Source: Bacteroidota bacterium (GTDB lineage: Bacteria > Bacteroidota > Rhodothermia > Rhodothermales > UBA10348). Taken from it: a stretch of DNA of 6,416 bases. Location: the NCBI GenBank assembly GCA_004356265.1, contig SMXK01000184.1:1-6416 (forward strand), written 5' to 3'. The translations under genes were made by a program, and so were the position numbers. Below are positions 1 to 5,766 of this stretch, piece by piece. The number at the start of each line of letters is the position of its first letter. The first letter of the stretch is position 1. The notes under the pieces are model-generated. The model saw only the letters and a program-made list of their open reading frames with translations, did not search any database and had not been told where the DNA came from.

Positions 1-1028
1 AGGCGTCGAGTTACGCCCGCATGTTTGGGATTCCTGTTGCCTGGTGGGGATTTTTATTCTACGTTTTTGCTGGTCTTGCGGCGCTGTCAGGAGCGACAGG
101 GGAGAAAGCATCCACCGCAACTCCGTTCGTTGCAGCTGCATTTGTGATGTCGATATTTGCCGTCCTCTTCTCGGTGTACAAAGCGTATAATTTGTACTCC
201 ATGGGACTGTTGTGCCCCGTGTGCGTCGGGATGTACGCCGCCAATCTCGGCCTGTTGTTCACCTTACCTCTGAGCCTGAAAAAAGGAGTTTCGGAGTGGG
301 GGAGTTTTCTCGGTGCTTATTTCAGCGCAGCCATGGGAAAAACATCCACTCTCGATTTCGACCCTAAAATCAAGAACGTAAGTATCGTTTTCCTGTTGTT
401 ATTTATTGTCGGAGGAGCGGGGGCCAGGCAGTATCAGAAGGGTATGCCGGGTGCGGCGACTGTTGATACAGACCGTACCGTCATCGAACATTTTCGGCAA
501 CGCCCGAAATTAATTCTTACGAACGACGAAGCGCCCGTCTGGGGCAATCCCGACGCGAAAATCACCATCGTAGAGTTCGCGGATTTTCAGTGTCCTGCTT
601 GCCAACAAGCCGCTGCATTTTTTAAACCTGCGCTGGTAGGATTTGAGGATGACGTAAAGTTCGTATTCATGAATTTCCCCCTTCAGATGCATTCGATGGC
701 TCGCAGCGCAGCCGGAGCAGCAATTTGCGGCCAGCAGTTTGGCGATTTTTGGGGTGTACACGACGCACTCTTCGAGAACCAGGCGTTACTCGGCAACAGA
801 CTATACGAGACAATTGCTGAAGAAAGAGGATGGGATCCGGACGAATTCAAAGCTTGCACAACGAGCGGAAGCGTGGTCGCCCGAATCGATAGAGAACTGG
901 AGATGGGGTCGGCCGCAGAGTTGCGATCTACTCCATACATCCTCATCAATGGAAGAAAATTGTCGCACTGGCTCATCGCCGATCACGTCCGGGCTGTGAT
1001 TCGGGAAGAAATTCGGCGCCAGCAGTAG
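1..1028 (+). CDS. Vitamin K epoxide reductase / DsbA-type thioredoxin fusion (5' truncated by window)
   Basis: Membrane protein for periplasmic disulfide-bond formation: the VKOR half passes electrons to quinone, and the thioredoxin-fold half should oxidise substrate proteins. The reading frame is open from base 3 and reads ASSYAR before the Met at 21. That matches the conserved SxYA-x-x-FGIPVA stretch inside VKOR domains, so Met21 is internal and the real start lies upstream. Counting from that Met, hydrophobic segments lie at about 4-22, 36-53, 60-83 and 117-133. The quinone-proximal CPVC (C65, C68) sits at the start of the third segment. After a linker comes a DsbA/Thioredoxin_4 domain from about residue 165, with the active site FQCPAC (C191, C194) and the cis-proline in STPYILINGRK (P305). 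The loop cysteine pair of VKOR must be upstream of the window. Stop TAG at 1026. The family call is secure; the direction of electron flow is family knowledge. Confidence 0.93.
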   Translation, partial: ASSYARMFGIPVAWWGFLFYVFAGLAALSGATGEKASTATPFVAAAFVMSIFAVLFSVYKAYNLYSMGLLCPVCVGMYAANLGLLFTLPLSLKKGVSEWGSFLGAYFSAAMGKTSTLDFDPKIKNVSIVFLLLFIVGGAGARQYQKGMPGAATVDTDRTVIEHFRQRPKLILTNDEAPVWGNPDAKITIVEFADFQCPACQQAAAFFKPALVGFEDDVKFVFMNFPLQMHSMARSAAGAAICGQQFGDFWGVHDALFENQALLGNRLYETIAEERGWDPDEFKACTTSGSVVARIDRELEMGSAAELRSTPYILINGRKLSHWLIADHVRAVIREEIRRQQ

Positions 1029-1142
1029 TTGTCAGTGACCTGCCGTGGCTACCAGGAAAAAAGTGCCGATTCTATATGGTGGAGATGAGTATAAAGGATA
1101 ACGACCTGGTCTCGAATTCATACTCCGATTTGCTCCTCAGCG

Positions 1143-1165
1143 TCGAATAAAGACGCCGTATTCGA
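1143..1165. repeat. Inverted repeat upstream of the aquaporin promoter
   Basis: TCGAATA (1143-1149) and TATTCGA (1159-1165) are perfect 7-base inverted arms around a 9-base spacer. The element ends just before the candidate -33 TTG of the aquaporin promoter. No T-run follows, so it does not look like a terminator for the upstream VKOR/DsbA gene. It could be an activator or repressor site, a hairpin, or chance. Confidence 0.4.
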
Positions 1166-1169
1166 TTGC

Positions 1170-1200
1170 TTGCCTGCGCCGAAGTCGCCTCTTACTTTAG
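1170..1200 (+). promoter_or_regulatory. Candidate Bacteroidota-type promoter of the aquaporin gene
   Basis: TTG at 1170-1172 is followed after 20 bases by TACTTTAG (1193-1200), one mismatch from the TAnnTTTG -7 element known in Bacteroidota. Transcription would start a few bases downstream, leaving a leader of about 30 bases before the ATG at 1235. The match is imperfect and the host phylum is not proven. Confidence 0.35.
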
Positions 1201-1222
1201 GGCAGTAAATCACCCCACTCAT

Positions 1223-1226
1223 GGAG
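1223..1226 (+). promoter_or_regulatory. Shine-Dalgarno site that fixes the aquaporin start
   Basis: GGAG lies 8 bases before the ATG at 1235. It supports that ATG over the in-frame TTG at 1166, which would add 23 residues (starting MLACAEV) with no resemblance to an aquaporin N-terminus. Confidence 0.7.
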
Positions 1227-1234
1227 ACACGCGA

Positions 1235-1858
1235 ATGAATAAGTTAATCACAGAATTAATCGGGACTTTTTTCCTGGTCCTCACAATTGGCTTGGTTGTA
1301 GCAACCGGATCACCCTTGGCTCCTCTTGCGATAGGCTCGGTCCTGATGGTGATGGTCTACATGGGTGGACATATCTCTGGAGCACACTACAATCCTGCGG
1401 TAACTCTCGGCGTCTGGATGCGAGGATCGATCGAGACCGGGGATGTGGCAAAATATATGGGCGTACAGCTCCTCGGGGCTCTTCTCGGAGCAGCCATCAG
1501 CAGCTACCTGACAGGTGAAACGCTCACAGTCGCTCACAGCGGGAATATGATTCCGGCGCTGGTAGCCGAATTTTTGTTCACTTTTGCCCTGGTTCTTGTT
1601 GTGCTGAACGTAGCAACGTCAGATGCGACCAGTGGAAATTCTTATTTCGGACTGGCAATCGGCTTTACCGTTATGGTGGGCGCGTTTGCCGTCGGTGGAA
1701 TATCCGGGGGTGCGTTTAATCCGGCTGTTGGTATCGGCGCCATCATCGTAGATATCACGATGGGCAACGGGTCATTCGGCGACGGATGGATTTATCTCGT
1801 CGGTCCGTTCGGTGGTGGTGCAGCCGCTGCGATGGTCTACAAGGTTCAAAACTCTTAA
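1235..1858 (+). CDS. Aquaporin / MIP-family channel with atypical second NPA motif
   Basis: Inner-membrane channel of the major intrinsic protein family. From the ATG at 1235 it is 207 residues, short for the family but with both half-repeats present. The first pore motif is GGHISGAHYNPAVTLG (NPA at 53-55) and the second is GGISGGAFNPAVGIG (NPA at 162-164). About six hydrophobic spans surround them. The N-terminal MNKLITELIGTFFLV matches the usual first helix with its conserved glutamate. The odd point is the residue after the second NPA: it is Val165, where water and glycerol channels normally carry the selectivity-filter arginine. Aligned by hand to E. coli AqpZ, the other filter positions would be Ile33, Ala150 and Gly159, so the constriction is small and hydrophobic. 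The substrate is therefore not predicted; water, glycerol or small neutral solutes cannot be told apart. It is a single-gene unit with its own candidate promoter and a strong terminator. Confidence 0.93.
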   Translation: MNKLITELIGTFFLVLTIGLVVATGSPLAPLAIGSVLMVMVYMGGHISGAHYNPAVTLGVWMRGSIETGDVAKYMGVQLLGALLGAAISSYLTGETLTVAHSGNMIPALVAEFLFTFALVLVVLNVATSDATSGNSYFGLAIGFTVMVGAFAVGGISGGAFNPAVGIGAIIVDITMGNGSFGDGWIYLVGPFGGGAAAAMVYKVQNS

Positions 1859-1880
1859 TTCTACCTGAGACAGTTCAATG

Positions 1881-1909
1881 CGGCTCAGCCTTCGGGTTGG
1901 GCCGTTTTT
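1881..1909 (+). terminator. Intrinsic terminator of the aquaporin gene
   Basis: A 10-bp stem (left arm CGGCTCAGCC at 1881-1890, right arm GGTTGGGCCG at 1895-1904) closes on a TTCG tetraloop and runs straight into TTTTT (1905-1909). All ten positions pair, two of them as G-T wobbles. It begins 22 bases after the aquaporin stop. The same bases encode the last codons of the convergent YaaW-family gene. No T-run follows the hairpin in the opposite direction, so it should stop only rightward transcription. Confidence 0.9.
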
Positions 1910-2685
1910 GTTCGCATCGAGCATATTCCCAGGTACAATACTATCGGTACCGTTTTTCTTCGTGCAGGTCCTTGAAGATCGAACGTTGTCCATCCAATCG
2001 ATAAGGTCCAGGCTGCCGGTCCAATCCAGTTTACCCACCACGGCAGCCTTCCTACCAGAAACGTGAACAGCCGGGTCGCGAGTTGCTGCCCGATTATTTT
2101 GGCAATAGTTCCGAATATGATCGTTTTGATAAGGCCTTGAACGATCACCAGGTTAAAGGCCTCTATCAGCATTGGGAGGGCAAACACACCTGCGGATTTC
2201 TTCAAAAAAGCCTCCGCTTTGTCTCTCTCCACTCCCAGTGATTCCAACATTTTTCGTTGTTCTTCCTGAGAGAGCTCAGAAAATTGTGCCGTCGCATATT
2301 CGCCGGCCACCCATTCAACTTGTTCTCGATCGGTCCCGAGTGGTGGTTTTCCTACCTTTAATAAACTCGCTACATCTCGAACAATTTCCTGGAACGAAAC
2401 ACCCGCTTCTTGTCCGGTAAGAGATCGATATCCAAAAGCGAACTCCGAGGACCCGACGTACCGAATCTCTTTCTCAAATCGCTCGAAGAGTTCATTCCGA
2501 ATTTCTTCAGGCGCGCTGTCGCTGGCTGCCTCTTTGTCGGACGCACCGTTTTCGGCGGCAACGCCCTGATAGGCCTCTGCCAAACGCGATAGCTCACTAT
2601 CACTCGAGACGTTCAGATCGCTCTGAATAATTCCGGCGAGATAGGTGAAATCGGCCGGCTCAAGTACTGAGAATAGGTCTTTCAT
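1885..2685 (-). CDS. YaaW / UPF0174-family protein of unknown function
   Basis: A 266-residue protein resembling E. coli YaaW (UPF0174, DUF3944-like). The similarity rests on an N-terminal LFSVLEPADFTYL-type segment, a central ELFERFEKEIRYVGS / GVSFQEIVRDVASLLKV region matching the YaaW helical core, and a C-terminal GPARRKTVPIVLYL block corresponding to YaaW YRVTIPAVLQIACLR. Residues 42-62 form an Ala/Ser/Glu/Asp-rich low-complexity insert. Residues 165-235 are strongly hydrophobic (FALPMLIEAFNLVIVQGLIK, then a W-rich GRLPWWVNWIGPAAW), so membrane association is plausible. No catalytic motif was recognised, and the family has no settled function. The ATG at 2685 has no Shine-Dalgarno, and an in-frame stop lies shortly upstream. 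It lies 66 bases downstream of the EEP gene and may share its transcript. Its last codons overlap the aquaporin terminator. Confidence 0.78.
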   Translation of the reverse strand: MKDLFSVLEPADFTYLAGIIQSDLNVSSDSELSRLAEAYQGVAAENGASDKEAASDSAPEEIRNELFERFEKEIRYVGSSEFAFGYRSLTGQEAGVSFQEIVRDVASLLKVGKPPLGTDREQVEWVAGEYATAQFSELSQEEQRKMLESLGVERDKAEAFLKKSAGVFALPMLIEAFNLVIVQGLIKTIIFGTIAKIIGQQLATRLFTFLVGRLPWWVNWIGPAAWTLSIGWTTFDLQGPARRKTVPIVLYLGICSMRTKTAQPEG

Positions 2686-2751
2686 GTAGACAGTCGTAGG
2701 GTCAGGTGCAGGGCGCGATTACGATCTTTCAGAGGCGAATGTTGCGCGATT

Positions 2752-3972
2752 TCACCAGATTCGAAGATCCAGATAAACGGGAAAATGGTCACTTACCCGT
2801 ACAAACCCCGGCGTTAGTGATCTATCTACAACCCCACCCGTTATTTCAAAATGAATGGACGGAAGAACGTAGTCAACTCGCATGCCCCAGGCGGCCGTAT
2901 CATCAGGATCCAATGTGTCGAACTCCGGGAGATCAGCTGACACAGCAATCGGTGTAAAGCTACTGTTAATCCGGGCATTGCTCAACAAGAAAGTACCAAC
3001 AGGGTCGTCGATCGCAGACCCTTCATCGGGGTCTGCATTCAGATCACCCATAACAATAAAGGCCGCATCGATGGGGAACGCCGACTCTGCTCCCGAATCA
3101 TCTTGCTTAGGGATGCCACTGATGTAGTCACCCCAGAACTTTATTTCGGCCCTGTTTCGGAGGCGGTTTCTCATTTCCGGACCATCGAAGGCTGCTGGTG
3201 TGGGGTGACTCGCGAGAATATGAACAACGAATCCGTCTTTCAATTCAACGGGTACGTCCCAGTGGCTTTTCGAACTAAGCGGAAACTGCGTCCAGACATC
3301 ATCGCTGTACCAGGATCGGCCCGTTTCAGGATCGACCGGCGGGCGGGGATCTGTCAAATCTTTCCACTTATAATTCTGAAAAGTCCTGACGTCTTCCTTT
3401 TTTATCGTGAGGCCCTCGCGTACGAGAAGGGCAAATGCATAATGCCCTTCGAACATCCCGAATCCCCAACTGTCATTTCCATAGGCCCGGCCGCTGGGGG
3501 TCTGTTCGCCAGGGGTTCCACCCGGCCCGGATTCCGGAATAATCGGAAGGTCGGTAACGATGAGGCCATCTCTGTTCAAGTCATATCCACTCGATACACC
3601 GGTGTTACTCGGAGCCATAAAGGTAGAATATCGTATGGGATCCAGGCTTTCAGACATGGGCCTGGACAGGAAAGACTCTACAAATCGGCCTGCGTTTTGA
3701 CCGTCAGGAGCGTCGAACGCAATCTCATTGAGCAGCAGAATATCGGGCCGTAATTCCTGGATCTTGGCAGCTGCCGCCAGAAGCCTCGGGTGGTCCAGCC
3801 TCTCCAGGTCTTCGGATCGAATATCTTCCAGGTTGAATGTCATTACTCGCAGCGTGGGGCCGTTCCGATTGTATTCATCGGCATTCTGTGCGCACCCCAT
3901 TCCCATCAGGCCCAGCAGGGCAACGATGCCTCCGGACAATAACATGATGGTACGTACACTTATCGTGCGCAT
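2752..3972 (-). CDS. Secreted endonuclease/exonuclease/phosphatase (EEP) family protein
   Basis: A 406-residue exported protein with the DNase I-like metal-dependent phosphoesterase fold. The catalytic motifs appear in order: FNLED (N47), LLLNE (E83), ASHPTP (H256), GDLNADP (D310, N312), MRVDYVLPS (D367) and SDHFPVYLDL (D395, H396). The N-terminus has basic residues and a hydrophobic stretch (MLLSGGIVALLGLMGMG) ending at Cys27. This could be a lipoprotein signal, but the lipobox MGMGC is atypical at -3, so ordinary signal peptidase I cleavage is also possible. SGYDLNRDG (129-136) and a following WGFGMFEGHYAF segment resemble a secreted subgroup of bacterial EEP proteins of about 350-400 residues. 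The substrate (nucleic acid, sugar phosphate or phospholipid head group) cannot be read from sequence. A GAGGG Shine-Dalgarno at 3980-3984 lies 7 bases upstream of the ATG at 3972. It begins 24 bases after the queE stop, so co-transcription is likely. Confidence 0.9.
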   Translation of the reverse strand: MRTISVRTIMLLSGGIVALLGLMGMGCAQNADEYNRNGPTLRVMTFNLEDIRSEDLERLDHPRLLAAAAKIQELRPDILLLNEIAFDAPDGQNAGRFVESFLSRPMSESLDPIRYSTFMAPSNTGVSSGYDLNRDGLIVTDLPIIPESGPGGTPGEQTPSGRAYGNDSWGFGMFEGHYAFALLVREGLTIKKEDVRTFQNYKWKDLTDPRPPVDPETGRSWYSDDVWTQFPLSSKSHWDVPVELKDGFVVHILASHPTPAAFDGPEMRNRLRNRAEIKFWGDYISGIPKQDDSGAESAFPIDAAFIVMGDLNADPDEGSAIDDPVGTFLLSNARINSSFTPIAVSADLPEFDTLDPDDTAAWGMRVDYVLPSIHFEITGGVVDRSLTPGFVRVSDHFPVYLDLRIW

Positions 3973-3996
3973 TTACGAACCCTCGAATTCAGATTA

Positions 3997-4641
3997 TTAC
4001 CGGACGCCTAATATTTTGTGCGTCTGAATGCTGATTCGCCATCTGGGGTTGTCGAGGCAATATTGCAGCGTTTCCGCGGTATTCACGTCGAGAGCGGTCC
4101 CGTCCATGGGTTGCAGGAAAAAGTGGTCAAACTCCAACGCGTCGAACCTCTCCGGTAGCGCGTTCGATTGAGGAAAGACCAATTTCAATTCATTTCCCTC
4201 CTTCAGCAGGAGTTGGCTGTCCGCCTTCGGACTTACGCATATCCAATCAATTCCGGCCGGAGGCTCGAGTGTGCCATTGGTTTCGACAGCGATCACACAG
4301 GAGTTCGCGTGGAGGGCTTCAACCAGTTCCGAATCTAACTGCAGAAGCGGCTCTCCGCCTGTGCACACCACAAATGGAGGTGACTGGTCGGGCCAAAAAC
4401 TTCGGACATGTGCTGCCAAATCTGCAGCGTTCTTAAATTTGCCTCCGCCCTCACCATCCACACCCACGAATTCGGTATCGCAGAACGTACAAACGGCATC
4501 CGCCCGGTCTTCCTCACGCCCGGTCCACAGATTACATCCGGCAAAACGGAGGAAAATCGCGGGCCGGCCGCTGTGGTATCCTTCCCCTTGAATGGAGTAA
4601 AACGTTTCTTTGATACTGTATGCTTTGATACTGTAGGCCAT
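3997..4641 (-). CDS. queE: 7-carboxy-7-deazaguanine synthase (radical SAM)
   Basis: Cytoplasmic radical SAM enzyme converting 6-carboxy-5,6,7,8-tetrahydropterin to 7-carboxy-7-deazaguanine, a step towards preQ0 and queuosine. The 214-residue length is normal. The 4Fe-4S cysteines are C36, C51 and C54. Fourteen residues separate the first two, giving the CX14CX2C cluster motif of the E. coli-type clade rather than the canonical CX3CX2C. Other family marks are FYSIQGEG (15-21), RFAGCNLW, VCTGGEPLLQ (93-101, SAM binding), ETNGT (120-124), SPKAD, KLVFPQ, FLQPMDG and the C-terminal ISIQTHKILG. The ATG at 4641 has no Shine-Dalgarno and an in-frame TGA lies three codons upstream, so the start is forced. 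The first ten codons after Met carry a tandem AYSIK duplication. No queC, queD or queF is present nearby, so the rest of the pathway must be elsewhere. It is probably co-transcribed with the EEP gene downstream. Confidence 0.95.
   Translation of the reverse strand: MAYSIKAYSIKETFYSIQGEGYHSGRPAIFLRFAGCNLWTGREEDRADAVCTFCDTEFVGVDGEGGGKFKNAADLAAHVRSFWPDQSPPFVVCTGGEPLLQLDSELVEALHANSCVIAVETNGTLEPPAGIDWICVSPKADSQLLLKEGNELKLVFPQSNALPERFDALEFDHFFLQPMDGTALDVNTAETLQYCLDNPRWRISIQTHKILGVR
4609..4638 (-). repeat. 15-bp in-frame tandem duplication at the queE start
   Basis: Two adjacent copies of GC(C/A)TACAGTATCAAA, identical at 14 of 15 positions, encode AYSIK-AYSIK straight after the start codon. Typical QueE proteins begin with one M-YSIKE-type segment, so the second unit looks like a recent strand-slippage duplication. 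Confidence 0.85.
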
Positions 4642-4883
4642 GTGGGATCATTCTGGTGAACGAACTCCAGTACGATCTGACGGTTACGCGGTTCGGTACG
4701 GGCTGATTTCGCAAACCCTTCAATGAGAGCATGCGTATTTTGTCGGGCACCCGCTGGTCGCTCTGCCTCGGTCACGTTACTCGCTGGCCACGATGCCCGC
4801 TGGTCCCGCGGCCCCGGTGGTCGCTGCCGCTGGTCGCTCGGTTGCCACCCGTATTCTTTCCTATTTAAACTGCCCTACTCGTT
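4642..4883. other. Divergent intergenic region between queE and the SDR gene
   Basis: This 242-base gap must hold the promoters for both the leftward queE unit and the rightward SDR gene. The SDR side ends in an AT-rich patch; TTGCCA (4842-4847) followed by TATTTAAA (4862-4869) is a weak promoter candidate. No convincing promoter for queE was found. The left half (4642-4740) has open frames on the minus strand but no recognisable protein. The right half is the degenerate GC-rich repeat. No RNA gene was recognised. Confidence 0.5.
4751..4839. repeat. Degenerate GCTGGTC short-repeat tract
   Basis: CCGCTGGTCGCTC occurs identically at 4751-4763 and 4827-4839. Between them are related units: CGCTGGCC (4782-4789), CCCGCTGGTCCC (4796-4806 region) and GGTGGTCGCT (4816-4825). 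Core starts are separated by about 30, 16, 17 and 13 bases, too irregular for a CRISPR array or intact tandem array. It reads as a decayed heptamer-based microsatellite, though a cluster of binding sites or a structured leader is possible. Confidence 0.6.
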
Positions 4884-5651
4884 ATGAGAATTTCAAAAAG
4901 CACATTTATTGTTACCGGAGCGGGTTCTGGCTTAGGGGGCGCAACTGCGGATCTTTTGGCCGCCGAAGGGGGCAATGTAATTCTCGTTGACATCAACGAA
5001 GAGGCCGGGCTGGAAAGGGCCGAACGGCTCGGTGGAAACGCTCGATTTGTCCGAGCTGACGTTTCGAGTGAGGAAGACGCGGCGGCGGCTGTCGAAGAAG
5101 CGACGGCGTCGTTTGGTTCGCTTCACGGCGTCATCAGTTGTGCAGGAATCGTGTTGGGACGGAAAACCGTAAGCAGCAGGCGTGTTCACGACCTGGCCAG
5201 TTTTGAACGTGTAATTCGAATCAACCTGATCGGGTCGTTCAACATGTTGCGCCTTGGAGCCGAGGCGATGATGCAGAATGAGCCAAACGAGGAAGGGGAG
5301 AGAGGTATAATCATAAATACCGCGTCTGTTGCTGCATACGACGGGCAGATCGGACAAGCAGCGTATTCCGCGTCAAAAGGGGGAATTGTTGCAATGACAC
5401 TTCCCATCGCTCGTGATCTTGCATCCAGCGGAATTCGGGTGATGGCCATCGCCCCCGGAATATTCGAAACCCCTATGGTCACAGGTATGCCCAAAGAAGT
5501 TCAGGACTCTCTTGCCGCGCAGATTCCATTTCCCTCGCGACTCGGACGCCCTGAGGAATATGCCTTTCTGGCAAAACATATCATCGAGAATGTGATGTTA
5601 AACGCCGAAGTCATCCGGTTAGATGGCGCAATACGAATGGGTCCCAAGTAG
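4884..5651 (+). CDS. SDR-family 3-hydroxyacyl-CoA dehydrogenase (type II / HSD17B10-like)
   Basis: Cytoplasmic NAD-dependent short-chain dehydrogenase of 255 residues, close to the type II 3-hydroxyacyl-CoA dehydrogenase group. That group oxidises 3-hydroxyacyl-CoA in fatty-acid or branched-chain degradation. The Rossmann motif is TGAGSGLG (11-18). Asp37 after the second strand points to NAD rather than NADP. The catalytic set is complete: Asn115 (INLIGSFN), Ser149 (TASVAAY), Tyr162 and Lys166 (YSASK). Group-specific segments are GQIGQAAYSASKGGIV, TLPIARDLASSGIRVMAIAPG, IPFPSRLGRPEEYA and the C-terminal EVIRLDGAIRMGPK. The usual N-x-AG motif reads SCAG (86-89), with Ser for Asn. The ATG at 4884 gives a normal N-terminus seven residues before FIVTGAG; no Shine-Dalgarno is visible. 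No beta-oxidation partner gene lies in the window, so the physiological substrate is unassigned. Confidence 0.92.
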   Translation: MRISKSTFIVTGAGSGLGGATADLLAAEGGNVILVDINEEAGLERAERLGGNARFVRADVSSEEDAAAAVEEATASFGSLHGVISCAGIVLGRKTVSSRRVHDLASFERVIRINLIGSFNMLRLGAEAMMQNEPNEEGERGIIINTASVAAYDGQIGQAAYSASKGGIVAMTLPIARDLASSGIRVMAIAPGIFETPMVTGMPKEVQDSLAAQIPFPSRLGRPEEYAFLAKHIIENVMLNAEVIRLDGAIRMGPK

Positions 5652-5703
5652 ATATATTGCAATACGATCCGGTAAACTGAAAATTTGAGTGGACCTGTTT
5701 ATT

Positions 5704-5719
5704 TTTAGCCTTGGCTAAA
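5704..5719. repeat. Inverted repeat TTTAGCC-TT-GGCTAAA
   Basis: Perfect 7-base arms around TT, 52 bases after the SDR stop. As RNA it would form a 6-bp stem with a CTTG loop, but the following bases (TCTTAAC) are not a T-run, so it is a weak terminator at best. It could instead be a protein-binding site in the leader of the multicopper oxidase gene. The 10-base palindrome TATTGCAATA (5655-5664) lies just before it. Confidence 0.4.
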
Positions 5720-5739
5720 TCTTAACGATAGTGTGAAGA

Positions 5740-5766
5740 TTGGCGTGTGTGAGTGCAGTATTTTTG
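5740..5766 (+). promoter_or_regulatory. Candidate promoter of the multicopper oxidase gene
   Basis: TATTTTTG (5759-5766) matches the Bacteroidota -7 element TAnnTTTG exactly. TTG at 5740-5742 lies 16 bases upstream, slightly closer than the usual spacing. The start of transcription would fall inside the palindrome that follows directly, giving a leader of about 40 bases. Confidence 0.45.

Noticed and set aside
1076..1150. A 24-codon frame (MVEMSIKDND...) between VKOR/DsbA and the aquaporin
   Set aside because: It has no Shine-Dalgarno and no hydrophobic or toxin-like pattern, and this length is expected by chance.
1221..1238. Five-codon minicistron METRE whose TGA overlaps the aquaporin ATG
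   Set aside because: Its ATG has no ribosome binding site; it probably arises by chance because it contains the Shine-Dalgarno of the real start.
1166..1858. Longer aquaporin start at TTG 1166
   Set aside because: The extra 23 residues are not aquaporin-like, and the ATG at 1235 has a well-spaced GGAG.
2696..2750. Possible terminator or hairpin between the EEP and YaaW-family genes
   Set aside because: Only a short direct repeat (AATCGCGC on the minus strand) is present, with no stable inverted repeat followed by T residues.
3103..3753. A 216-residue open frame on the + strand inside the EEP gene
   Set aside because: It is antisense to a protein with intact catalytic motifs, and its translation shows no family resemblance, signal or domain pattern.
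4335..4775. A 146-residue minus-strand frame overlapping the queE start and the upstream gap
   Set aside because: Most of it lies in another frame of queE, and the upstream part (residues EGFAKSARTEPRNRQIVLEF) resembles nothing I recognise, including QueC, QueD or QueF.
4751..4839. CRISPR array
   Set aside because: Units are short, degenerate and irregularly spaced (13-30 bases), with no unique spacers of constant length.
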